Source: Actinomycetales bacterium (GTDB lineage: Bacteria > Actinomycetota > Actinomycetes > Actinomycetales > Dermatophilaceae). From it: a DNA stretch of 64,000 bases. The stretch lies in contig JADJTP010000001.1 in NCBI GenBank assembly GCA_016711095.1, forward strand, positions 434,001 to 498,000. The letters are read 5' to 3'. The position numbers and the translations under genes are program-made. This document shows positions 8,913-16,796 of the stretch, piece by piece; position 1 is the first letter of the stretch, and every line of letters begins with the position of its first letter. The notes below the pieces were generated by a model that was not told where the DNA came from, did not search any database, and was given only the letters and a program-made list of their open reading frames with translations.

Positions 8913-10943
8913 ATGGCCGCAGCCGGGACCGCTGCTCCACGCACGTCCGCTCGGGTTCACATCCAGAAGTTCGGCACCTTCCTGTCGAACATGGTCATGC
9001 CCAACATCGGGGCGTTCATCGCCTGGGGCCTGATCACAGCCCTGTTCATCAAGTCCGGGTGGCTCAACCTGGGCGGCAACGGCGGCCTCCCCGATGACGG
9101 GTGGGTCGCTCAGATCGGCGGTTGGGGAGCCTTCGACGGCAAGGGCATCGTCGGCCCGATGATCACCTATCTGCTGCCGATCCTCATCGGCTACACCGGC
9201 GGCAAGATCGTCTACGACGTGCGCGGCGGCGTCGTCGGCGCGATCGCCACGATGGGAGTGATCGCGGGCACGAGCATCCCCATGTTCATGGGCGCGATGG
9301 TCATGGGCCCGCTCGGCGGCTGGTCAATGAAGCGCATCGACGCCCTCTGGGACGGCAAGATCAGGCCCGGCTTCGAGATGCTCGTCAACAACTTCTCGGC
9401 CGGTATCTGGGGGATGATCCTCGCGGTCTTCGGCTTCTTCGCCATGGGCCCGCTGGTCATCACGCCGTTCGCAACAGCTGCGGGCAATGTCGTCAAGTGG
9501 CTCGTCGACAACGGGCTGCTGCCGCTTACCTCGGTGTTCATCGAGCCGGCCAAGGTTCTCTTCCTCAACAACGCGATCAACCACGGGGTGCTCACTCCGC
9601 TGGGCACTCAGCAGTCCCTCGACGACGGCAAGTCGATCCTCTTCCTGCTCGAGGCGAACCCCGGCCCGGGTCTGGGCCTGCTGTTGGCCTACATGCTCTT
9701 CGGCAAGGGCATGGCCAAGGCGTCGGCCCCGGGCGCTGCCCTCATCCACTTCGTCGGCGGCATCCACGAGATCTACTTCCCATACGTCCTGGCCAAGCCG
9801 AAGCTCATCGCCGCCGTGATCCTCGGGGGCATGACTGGCGTCTTCACCAACGTGATCTTCGGCTCGGGCCTGCGCGCTCCCGCCGCGCCGGGGTCGATCC
9901 TCGCGGTGCTCGCCCAGACCGCATCGGACAGCTATATCGGGGTCATTCTGTCGGTGCTCCTCGCGGCGACCGTGACCTTCCTCGTGGCCGCGCTCCTGCT
10001 CAAGGCGGACGGCTCCGAGGACGAGGGCGACCTCGCCAAGGCGACGGCCGACATGGAAGCCATGAAGGGCAAGAAGTCGATCGCGTCCTCGACCCTGGCC
10101 ACGGGGGCCGGCGGCACCGCGGTCGCCACCAAGACGATCCGCTCGATCGTCTTCGCCTGCGATGCGGGGATGGGCTCCTCGGCCATGGGTGCCACGGTGC
10201 TGCGCCGCAAGATCCAGGCGGCCGGCTTCGGCGACGTGAGCGTGGTCAACAAGGCGATCGCCAACCTCACCGATGACGTCGATCTGGTGGTGAGTCACCA
10301 GGACCTCACCGCGCGTGCCAGACAGCGCAGCGGATCGGCGATCCACGTGTCGGTCGACAACTTCATGTCCAGCCCTGCCTACGACGACATCGTCGAGCTG
10401 CTCGGGCGCACCAATGCCGCTCCCGCAGCCGACTCAGCGTCCAGCGCACCCTCGAGTGAAGCCTCCAGCGCGGCGGCCCCGGTCGCCCGCTCGGTGGCTG
10501 TCGGCGACTCGAACGCGCCAGAGTTGCTCGCCCTCGCGTCGATCACGCTCTCGGGCTCAGCTCGCTCCCGCGATGAGGCCATCACCGAGGCGGGCCAACT
10601 GCTCGTCGCGGCGGGCGCCGTCGACGCGGCATACGTGGCTGCCATGCACGACCGGGAGCGTTCGGTCTCGACCCACATGGGCAGCGGGCTGGCAATCCCG
10701 CACGGCACCAACGAGGCAAAGTCGGCCATCCGTCGCTCGGCGATGTCGTTCGTGCGCTATCCCGAGGGCCTCGATTGGAACGGGAAGCCGACGACCTTCG
10801 TCATCGGCATCGCCGGGGTCGGCAACGAGCATCTCGACCTGCTCCAGAAGATCGCTCACGTCTTCCTCGACAAGGCGAAGGTCGCCGAACTCGAGGCGGC
10901 ACAGACCGCAGCGCAGGTCAAGGCAATCCTCACGGCGGACTGA
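8913..10943 (+). CDS. mtlA: PTS mannitol transporter subunit EIICBA
   Basis: A 676-residue three-domain mannitol permease. EIIC (about 15-370) carries family landmarks such as SNMVMPNIGAFIAWGL, FEMLVNNFSAG, FLNNAINHG and GGIHEIYFPYV; EIIB has the phosphocysteine Cys416 in FACDAGMGSSA; an Ala/Ser-rich linker (about 505-535) leads to EIIA with active His597 in GLAIPHGTNEAK. All catalytic residues are present and length is as expected. GAAGGGA precedes the ATG. It imports mannitol as mannitol 1-phosphate using HPr made from the ptsH gene 5 kb away. A strong hairpin ends the transcription unit. Confidence 0.96.
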   Translation: MAAAGTAAPRTSARVHIQKFGTFLSNMVMPNIGAFIAWGLITALFIKSGWLNLGGNGGLPDDGWVAQIGGWGAFDGKGIVGPMITYLLPILIGYTGGKIVYDVRGGVVGAIATMGVIAGTSIPMFMGAMVMGPLGGWSMKRIDALWDGKIRPGFEMLVNNFSAGIWGMILAVFGFFAMGPLVITPFATAAGNVVKWLVDNGLLPLTSVFIEPAKVLFLNNAINHGVLTPLGTQQSLDDGKSILFLLEANPGPGLGLLLAYMLFGKGMAKASAPGAALIHFVGGIHEIYFPYVLAKPKLIAAVILGGMTGVFTNVIFGSGLRAPAAPGSILAVLAQTASDSYIGVILSVLLAATVTFLVAALLLKADGSEDEGDLAKATADMEAMKGKKSIASSTLATGAGGTAVATKTIRSIVFACDAGMGSSAMGATVLRRKIQAAGFGDVSVVNKAIANLTDDVDLVVSHQDLTARARQRSGSAIHVSVDNFMSSPAYDDIVELLGRTNAAPAADSASSAPSSEASSAAAPVARSVAVGDSNAPELLALASITLSGSARSRDEAITEAGQLLVAAGAVDAAYVAAMHDRERSVSTHMGSGLAIPHGTNEAKSAIRRSAMSFVRYPEGLDWNGKPTTFVIGIAGVGNEHLDLLQKIAHVFLDKAKVAELEAAQTAAQVKAILTAD

Positions 10944-10983
10944 GCCGTGACCACGACCTGACCGTGCGGTTCCCACTGACGCC

Positions 10984-11017
10984 CCGGCCCTGCGCAGCCT
11001 GAGCCGCGCAGGGCCGG
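10984..11017 (+). terminator. hairpin terminator after mtlA
   Basis: CCGGCCCTGCGC pairs perfectly with GCGCAGGGCCGG around a 10-base loop, 40 bases after the mtlA stop. There is no U-tract, which is common for actinobacterial terminators. Confidence 0.75.
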
Positions 11018-11069
11018 TGGCCTGTCGCCGGCTGGGAACGTTGCCCCTCGGTCTCCACGTTGAGCCGGC

Positions 11070-11948
11070 ATGCACAAGCACTACAACGGTCTCAAGACAG
11101 CGGCACTGTTCGGCGCGATCTGGGCGCTGCTGCTCGGGATCGGCGTGCTCGTCTCCGGCGGTCGCTATATCTGGATCTTCGCGTTCCTCGGGGTGGCGAT
11201 GACGTTCTACGGATACTGGAACAGTGACAAGCTCGCCATCAAGGCGATGCACGCCTACCCGGTGAGCGAGGCCCAGGCGCCGGCCATGTATCGAATCGTC
11301 CGGGAGCTGTCGACGAGCGCTGGCAAGCCGATGCCGCGGCTCTACATGAGCCCCACCGACGCGCCCAACGCCTTTGCCACCGGCCGCAACCCGGAGAATG
11401 CCGCGGTCTGCTGCACCGAGGGCATCCTGCGGCTGCTCGACGAGCGGGAGTTGCGGGGAGTGCTCGGGCATGAACTGATGCATGTCTACAACCGCGACAT
11501 CCTCACCTCGTCGGTTGCTGCGGCAACCGCCGGCATCATCACCTCGGTCGCCCAGATGATGATGTTCGCCGGGGTGTTCGGCGGCGGCGGCGGGTCCGAC
11601 GAGAACCGGCCCAACCCACTTGCGCTGCTCGCGCTGGCGCTGCTCGCGCCGATGGCTGCCACCGTCATCCAGTTGGCGATCAGCCGCACCCGCGAGTTCG
11701 ATGCCGACGAGGACGGTTCGGCCCTCACCGGTGATCCACTCGCGCTCGCCTCGGCCTTGCGCAAGCTCGAGGCCGGGGTGGCTCGGGCGCCGCTGGCCCC
11801 TTCGCAGCAGCTCGTCAACGCCAGCCACATGATGATCGCCAACCCGTTCCGCGCTCAGGACGTCTCGCGCCTGTTCTCGACCCACCCGCCGATGCACGAA
11901 CGGGTCCGCCGGCTGGAATCCATGGCTAGCGGCTTCCAGGGCCGCTGA
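11070..11948 (+). CDS. htpX: M48 family membrane zinc metalloprotease HtpX
   Basis: A 292-residue membrane protease for quality control of membrane proteins. Two N-terminal transmembrane helices (about 9-30 and 33-50) precede the zinc motif HELMH at 134-138; a further hydrophobic pair follows (about 145-170 and 185-205), and SRTREFDADEDG supplies the third zinc ligand. All catalytic residues are intact and length is typical. It stands alone between the mtlA terminator and the fatty-acid genes. Confidence 0.95.
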   Translation: MHKHYNGLKTAALFGAIWALLLGIGVLVSGGRYIWIFAFLGVAMTFYGYWNSDKLAIKAMHAYPVSEAQAPAMYRIVRELSTSAGKPMPRLYMSPTDAPNAFATGRNPENAAVCCTEGILRLLDERELRGVLGHELMHVYNRDILTSSVAAATAGIITSVAQMMMFAGVFGGGGGSDENRPNPLALLALALLAPMAATVIQLAISRTREFDADEDGSALTGDPLALASALRKLEAGVARAPLAPSQQLVNASHMMIANPFRAQDVSRLFSTHPPMHERVRRLESMASGFQGR

Positions 11949-12089
11949 CCACGCTGGGGGACCTGGTTCGAGCGCGCGAGCACCGCGCCCGGCGCCCGGG
12001 GGCTCACCGGCGCTCGCCTAGCCCTTCGATCGCTGGGTCGGCCAGCTAGGCTCGTGGCGGACCACCCCGTGAGGGAGGACGCGAGAGGT

Positions 12090-13499
12090 ATGGGGCCAGT
12101 GGTGACTGTGGGCGAGCATCTGGCCGCCGTCGGCGCCGTGAGGGCGCAGTTCGCCGCAGTGCCCGCGGATGCCCCCGTGCGGTTGGCGAAGCGGACGACC
12201 AACCTCTTCCGCCCCCGGTCGGCCGCCGCAGGGCCGGGGCTGGACGTCAGCGCCCTCGACGGCATCATCGCTGTCGACCCTGCCCGTCGCGAGGCGACCG
12301 TGCAGGGGATGGCCACCTATGAGCGCGTGGTCGACGCCACCCTCGCCCATGGCCTCATGCCGCTCGTCGTGCCCCAACTACGCACGATCACCGTCGGCGG
12401 TGCCGTGACCGGGCTGGGCATCGAGGCGAGCAGCTTCCGCAACGGACTGCCCCACGAATCGGTGCGCTCGCTCGACATCCTCACCGGTACCGGCGACGTC
12501 GTCACCGCCACCGCGGCCGGCCCGCACGCCGAGTTGTTCCGGATGTTCCCCAACTCCTACGGCAGCCTCGGGTATGCCGTCGCGCTCACCATCGAGCTGG
12601 AGCCGGTCGAGCCGTTCGTCAGGCTTCGCCACGTGCAGTTCGACACGCTCTCGGCGATGACCGAGGCAATCGGATCGATCGTCGCCGAGCGGTCGTGGTT
12701 GGGCCGGCCGGTCGACTTCCTTGACGGGGTGGTCTTCGGTCGGCACGCGGCATACCTGACGCTGGGGTCCTGGGAGCAGACCCTGGACGCGGCCGAGACG
12801 ACGAGCGATTACGGCGGTCAGGCGGTGTATTACCGGTCGATCCGCGAACGCGCGGAAGACGTGTTGACGACCCGCGACTTCCTGTGGCGGTGGGACACCG
12901 ACTGGTTCTGGTGCTCGCGCGCCTTCGGCGTTCAACACCCGATGCTGAGGCGATTGTGGCCGCGCCGCTTCAAACGCAGCGACGTCTATCAGCGGCTCGT
13001 CGGCCTGGAACACCGCTATCAACCGGCTGCTCGGATCGAGCGGCTGCGCGGCCGCCCGGACCGCGAACGGGTCGTCCAGGACGTCGAGATCCCGCTGGAT
13101 CGGACGGCCGAGTTCCTCGACTGGTTCCTGCGCGAGGTGCCGATCGAGCCGATCTGGGTGTGCCCGATCGCGCTCCGTACGCCTTCCCCGACCGACTCGG
13201 GCCCTGCCACCCCGCCGTGGCCTCTCTATCCGATGCGCCCCGGGCAGAGCTACGTGAACGTCGGATTCTGGTCCACGGTCCCCATCCGTCCGGGCGCCGC
13301 GGACGGAGACGTCAACCGAGCCATCGAGAAGCGGGTCGACGAGCTCGGCGGCCACAAAAGCCTCTATTCGGATTCGTACTATTCCCGGCGGGACTTCGCC
13401 GCTCGCTACGGTGGAGCCGCATACGTGCAGGTGAAACGCGACTACGACCCGTCCGGGCGCTTCCCGGACCTTTTCGACAAGGCGGTCGGAAGACGGTGA
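12090..13499 (+). CDS. tmsA: FAD-binding oxidoreductase, probable 10-methylene fatty acyl reductase (BfaA/TmsA type)
   Basis: A 469-residue FAD-linked oxidase-like protein related to DHCR24-type reductases. The FAD-binding half shows the sequence around LRTITVGGAVTGLGIEASSF and PNSYGSLGYAV. I placed the start at the ATG at 12090, which has GGGAGG upstream; a GTG 12 codons earlier is possible. Its GTGA overlap with a cyclopropane-synthase-like methyltransferase matches the BfaA-BfaB/TmsA-TmsB pair of mycobacteria and relatives, where this enzyme reduces the 10-methylene group to 10-methyl (tuberculostearic acid). Function is assigned from this pairing. Confidence 0.8.
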   Translation: MGPVVTVGEHLAAVGAVRAQFAAVPADAPVRLAKRTTNLFRPRSAAAGPGLDVSALDGIIAVDPARREATVQGMATYERVVDATLAHGLMPLVVPQLRTITVGGAVTGLGIEASSFRNGLPHESVRSLDILTGTGDVVTATAAGPHAELFRMFPNSYGSLGYAVALTIELEPVEPFVRLRHVQFDTLSAMTEAIGSIVAERSWLGRPVDFLDGVVFGRHAAYLTLGSWEQTLDAAETTSDYGGQAVYYRSIRERAEDVLTTRDFLWRWDTDWFWCSRAFGVQHPMLRRLWPRRFKRSDVYQRLVGLEHRYQPAARIERLRGRPDRERVVQDVEIPLDRTAEFLDWFLREVPIEPIWVCPIALRTPSPTDSGPATPPWPLYPMRPGQSYVNVGFWSTVPIRPGAADGDVNRAIEKRVDELGGHKSLYSDSYYSRRDFAARYGGAAYVQVKRDYDPSGRFPDLFDKAVGRR

Positions 13500-14800
13500 C
13501 AACGACAAATGGGGTGTTGACGGTCGGCGCGGCTGCCGACCTGCTCTTCGACAACACCGGCGTGCGGCTGACCGCCTGGGACGGCTCCGCAAGCGGTCCG
13601 GCAGACGGGCTGCGGATGCACATCGAGAGCCAGCGAGGCCTGAACTATCTGCTCACCGCGCCCGGATCGCTCGGACTCGCTCGGGCATATCTGCACGACG
13701 AGGTGTCCCTTCCCGACATCAACGAGGGCGACCCCTACGAGGTGCTCAAGGGCCTTGAAGACGGGCTGCGTGCGCGGGTGCCGCAGCTACGCGGCATCCC
13801 GACGTTGATGCGGTTTGCGGCGACACACCGCTGGCAGGTGCCGCGGCTTCCCGCCGAGGAGACCCCGTCGCGGACGCGCCGGATGGCCGCTGGGCTCGCC
13901 CACGGTAAGCGTCGTGACGCGGCGGCCATCGCCCATCACTACGACGTGTCCAATCGGTTCTATGAGCGGGTCCTGGGCCCATCGATGGCGTACACGTGCG
14001 CGACCTATCCGTCGGCGGATGCGACCCTGCAGGCCGCCCAGGAGGCGAAGTTCGACCTTGTCTGCCGCAAGCTCGGCCTCGAGCCCGGGATGCGGCTGCT
14101 CGACGTCGGCTGCGGCTGGGGCGGGATGGTGCGGCACGCGGTCGCGCACTACGGGGTGACGGCGCTCGGCGTGACCCTCTCGGCCGCCCAAGCCGGGTAT
14201 GCCGCCGCGCAGATCGAGCGCGAGGGCCTGTCCGGGCGGGCCGAGATCCGGCGCGCCGACTATCGGGATGTCACCGAATCCGGGTTCGACGCGGTGAGCT
14301 CGATCGGGCTGACGGAGCATGTCGGGCCGGGCAACTACCCGGGGTACTTCGCATTTCTGCGGGCGCGGCTCGTCGATGGTGGGAGGCTGCTCAACCATTG
14401 CATCACCCGGCCCGACAACGGTCACCGCTCGATCCCCGAGCGAGGCTTCATCAACCGCTATGTCTTCCCCGACGGCGGATTGACCGGCTCGGGGGACATC
14501 GTGCGGGCCGCTGAGGACGCCGGGCTGGAGGTGCGTCACCACGAGAACCTGCGGGAACATTACGCGCTGACCTGCCGCGACTGGTGCGCCAACCTGTCGA
14601 CCCACTGGAATGAGTGTGTCGCCGAGGCAGGCCGGAGCACCGCACGAGTGTGGGGCCTCTACCTCGCCGGGTCGCGGCTTGCCTTCGAGCGCAACCGGAT
14701 CCAGTTGCACCAGGTGCTGTTGACGCGGACCACGTCGCAGGGCAGGTCGGGCTTCGGGCTGGCCACTCTCTTCCCCGAGAAGGCCCCGCGGCTTCGGTGA
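13496..14800 (+). CDS. tmsB: SAM-dependent methyltransferase, cyclopropane-fatty-acid-synthase family (BfaB/TmsB type)
   Basis: A 434-residue methyltransferase that would transfer a methylene group from S-adenosylmethionine to the double bond of oleoyl lipid. The GTG start at 13496 overlaps the tmsA stop by 4 bases. Residues 1-120 form the N-terminal domain of long actinobacterial family members; then come HYDVSN (148-153), MAYTCATY (164-171), the SAM motif DVGCGWGG ending at 210 and LTEHVGPGNYPGYF. Fused in operation with the flavin reductase, it should make 10-methyl-branched membrane fatty acids. A plain cyclopropane synthase is the main alternative. Confidence 0.85.
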   Translation: MTTTNGVLTVGAAADLLFDNTGVRLTAWDGSASGPADGLRMHIESQRGLNYLLTAPGSLGLARAYLHDEVSLPDINEGDPYEVLKGLEDGLRARVPQLRGIPTLMRFAATHRWQVPRLPAEETPSRTRRMAAGLAHGKRRDAAAIAHHYDVSNRFYERVLGPSMAYTCATYPSADATLQAAQEAKFDLVCRKLGLEPGMRLLDVGCGWGGMVRHAVAHYGVTALGVTLSAAQAGYAAAQIEREGLSGRAEIRRADYRDVTESGFDAVSSIGLTEHVGPGNYPGYFAFLRARLVDGGRLLNHCITRPDNGHRSIPERGFINRYVFPDGGLTGSGDIVRAAEDAGLEVRHHENLREHYALTCRDWCANLSTHWNECVAEAGRSTARVWGLYLAGSRLAFERNRIQLHQVLLTRTTSQGRSGFGLATLFPEKAPRLR

Positions 14801-14877
14801 TGCGGCCGGCTCGCCTCCCCGGCGCGCCCGATGTCAGGATCATCACGGGTGGCTACTCAATGACAGGAGCAGGTGCG

Positions 14878-15888
14878 GTGACGAGGATCGGCGCGGCCGC
14901 GGTCCCGGACACGCGGCATACGGCATCGAGCCGTCTGCGGTGGGCCGGCATTCGGCCCGATGCCGGCCTCCTGGCCGCACTCCTGTCGGCGGCGACCTTC
15001 GCCAGCTCCGGCCCGTTCGCGAAGTCCCTGCTCGCCGCAGGCTGGACTCCCGGCTCGGTCGTCACGGCGCGGGTGGGCATCGCAGGGCTCGTGCTGCTCG
15101 GCCCCGCTCTGTATGCCGTGCGCCACCGCCTGCTCGTGCTGCGCGAGAGCGCCGGGCTCGTCGTGGCCTTCGGGCTGGTAGCCGTCGCCGGCTGTCAGGT
15201 GGCCTATTTCAATGCGGTGCAACGGATGCCGATCGGGGTTGCCCTCCTGCTGGAATATCTCGGCGTGGTGCTCGTGGTGCTGTGGGTGTCGGTGCGCACC
15301 CGCCGGGTTCCGACGCGCTCGACCGTGCTCGGGGTCGTGGCGTGTCTGGGCGGCCTCGCTCTCGTGCTCGACCTGTCCGGTGGGGGCGGCCTCGATCCGG
15401 TCGGGGTGCTGTGGGGTCTGATCGCCGCCATCGGGCTGGCCGTCTATTTCGTCGTCTCCGCGCATGGCGGCACGGGGCTGCCGCCGGTAGCGCTGGCCGG
15501 TTTCGGGATGCTTGTCGGCGCGGCGGCGCTGGGCATCCTCGGGTGGGTGGGGGTGCTGCCGGTCGGCGTCGCCGCGACGCCGGTGACCTTGGGCGACGCG
15601 AGTTTGCCATGGTGGGTCGCCGTGGCCGAGCTCGCGCTCGTCGCGGCCGCGGCGGCATACCTGCTGGGGGCGATCGGCGCGCGGCGGCTCGGGTCGACGG
15701 TGGCCTCGTTCGTCGGGCTGACCGAGGTGCTCTTTGCGGTCGGGCTAGCCTGGTTGCTGCTCGGCGAGGTGCCCAGCGGCATCCAAGCGGCGGGCGGCGC
15801 ACTCATCCTTGCGGGCGTCGTTGCCGTGCGCATCGGCGAGCTGCGCGCCGGAGAGCTGCGCGCCGGTGAGTCGCGCGCCGGGTCCTGA
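14878..15888 (+). CDS. EamA/DMT family transporter
   Basis: A 336-residue inner membrane protein with about ten hydrophobic helices in two EamA repeats, the pattern of RhaT/YddG-type metabolite exporters. The first repeat includes ATFASSGPFAKSLL and the second ends near GEVPSGIQAAGGALILAGV. The GTG at 14878 is preferred as start because AGGAG lies 8 bases upstream; an ATG at 14860 is possible. The C-terminus ends in a short tandem repeat of GELRA, an odd basic tail. Substrate unknown. Confidence 0.88.
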   Translation: MTRIGAAAVPDTRHTASSRLRWAGIRPDAGLLAALLSAATFASSGPFAKSLLAAGWTPGSVVTARVGIAGLVLLGPALYAVRHRLLVLRESAGLVVAFGLVAVAGCQVAYFNAVQRMPIGVALLLEYLGVVLVVLWVSVRTRRVPTRSTVLGVVACLGGLALVLDLSGGGGLDPVGVLWGLIAAIGLAVYFVVSAHGGTGLPPVALAGFGMLVGAAALGILGWVGVLPVGVAATPVTLGDASLPWWVAVAELALVAAAAAYLLGAIGARRLGSTVASFVGLTEVLFAVGLAWLLLGEVPSGIQAAGGALILAGVVAVRIGELRAGELRAGESRAGS

Positions 15889-15930
15889 TCCCCGCTGCAA
15901 GTGCCGCGCATGCACAGGGCTAGCCGGCTG

Positions 15931-16425
15931 TCAGCGGTAGTTGGTGAACTGCAGCGCGACGTCCAACTCCCTGCCCTTGAGCAGGGTCATCACCGTCTGC
16001 AGGTCGTCCTTGGACTTGCTGGATACCCGCAGTTCGTCGCCTTGGATCTGGGCCTTGACCGCCCGTGGCCCTTCGTCGCGGATGATCTTGGCGATCTTCT
16101 TGGCGTTGTCCTGGCTGATGCCCTCCTTGAGGGCGCAGTCGAGGCGGTACTCCTTCCCCGACAGCCGCGGGGTGGCGTCGGCACCGTCGAGGTGTTTGAG
16201 CGAGACCTTGCGCTTGACCAGCCAGGTCTGCAGCACGTCGAGGACGGCCTTGACCCGGTCCTCGCTGTTTGCCTTCATGACGATCGAGTCGCCAGAGAGC
16301 TCGACAGAGGCGCCCACGCCCTTGAAGTCGTAGCGGTTGGCGATCTCCTTTGCAGCCGTGTTGACGGCGTTGGCGATCTCCTGCTTGTCGAACTTGCTGA
16401 CGATGTCGAAGGACGAGTCGGCCAC
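15931..16425 (-). CDS. YajQ family cyclic-di-GMP-binding or nucleotide-binding protein
   Basis: A 164-residue YajQ-family protein with the usual opening ADSSFDIVSKFDKQEIANAV and the core motifs NRYDFKGV and LKEGISQDNAKKI. The GTG start at 16425 follows a GGAAGG site and gives the normal family length; upstream extension would run into the tRNA-Tyr gene. Some family members bind cyclic di-GMP or nucleotides; the role here is unknown. The gene is convergent with the EamA transporter. Confidence 0.92.
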   Translation of the reverse strand: MADSSFDIVSKFDKQEIANAVNTAAKEIANRYDFKGVGASVELSGDSIVMKANSEDRVKAVLDVLQTWLVKRKVSLKHLDGADATPRLSGKEYRLDCALKEGISQDNAKKIAKIIRDEGPRAVKAQIQGDELRVSSKSKDDLQTVMTLLKGRELDVALQFTNYR

Positions 16426-16486
16426 GGGGCGTGCCTTCCGGTTTCGTGGGGATGGGGTTCTCTTGCTATCCTCGCATGCGCACCAA

Positions 16487-16570
16487 GGCAGGTTGCCCGA
16501 GCGGCCAATGGGAGCGGACTGTAAATCCGTCGCGAAAGCTTCCAAGGTTCGAATCCTTGACCTGCCACCA
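16487..16570 (+). tRNA. tRNA-Tyr (anticodon GTA)
   Basis: The 84-base sequence folds as a class II tRNA: acceptor GGCAGGT pairs with ACCTGCC, the anticodon loop is CTGTAAA with GTA, there is a long variable arm, the T loop is TTCGAAT, and CCA is encoded. Confidence 0.96.
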
Positions 16571-16580
16571 CGTGCTCAAA

Positions 16581-16614
16581 CGGCCCCTGACCGGCGTATG
16601 CCGGTCAGGGGCCG
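16581..16614 (+). terminator. strong hairpin terminator after tRNA-Tyr
   Basis: A 15-base perfect stem, CGGCCCCTGACCGGC and its complement, closes a 4-base loop GTAT and is followed by TTTC. The loop and right arm together create one copy of the dispersed octamer GTATGCCG. Confidence 0.85.
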
Positions 16615-16663
16615 TTTCGCTGGGTCCGCCTCGTCCTACGCCACCGGGATGCGGATGACGCAC

Positions 16664-16678
16664 TCTCACATCGTGAGA
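16664..16678. promoter_or_regulatory. inverted repeat upstream of the sulfate operon, candidate operator
   Basis: TCTCAC-ATC-GTGAGA is a perfect 6-base inverted repeat with a 3-base centre, 120 bases before the sulfate operon and in a relatively AT-rich stretch. Its size suits a small dimeric winged-helix repressor. The regulator is not in the window. Confidence 0.5.
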
Positions 16679-16680
16679 CA

Positions 16681-16700
16681 TAACTGGATCTAACTGGATC
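16681..16700. repeat. tandem 10-bp direct repeat in sulfate operon leader
   Basis: Two adjacent perfect copies of TAACTGGATC, flanked on both sides by CATAAC-like sequence. Together with the neighbouring inverted repeat this is probably the promoter/operator region of the sulfate transport operon. A small hairpin (GAGCGCC-ATTC-GGCGCTC, 16744-16761) lies further downstream in the likely leader. Confidence 0.6.
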
Positions 16701-16796
16701 CATAACGACTGCCTATTGCAGACTTCCTAGTTGTCCCCGCGGAGAGCGCCATTCGGCGCTCACTCTCAGCAGGGCTACCCATGGGAGTGAAGCTCG

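Noticed and set aside
8882..9097. 71-codon frame starting just before mtlA, after AAGGAG
   Set aside because: The spacing from AAGGAG to its ATG is about 15 bases, too long, and it overlaps mtlA out of frame; the sequence looks like a shadow.
12884..13495. Longer N-terminus for the methyltransferase (frame open from 12884)
   Set aside because: This part is the shadow of the overlapping flavin reductase; the GTG at 13496 gives the family N-terminus and the usual 4-base overlap.
16741..16796. Possible riboswitch before the sulfate operon
   Set aside because: Only a small 7-bp hairpin is visible; no known SAM or other riboswitch core could be recognised.
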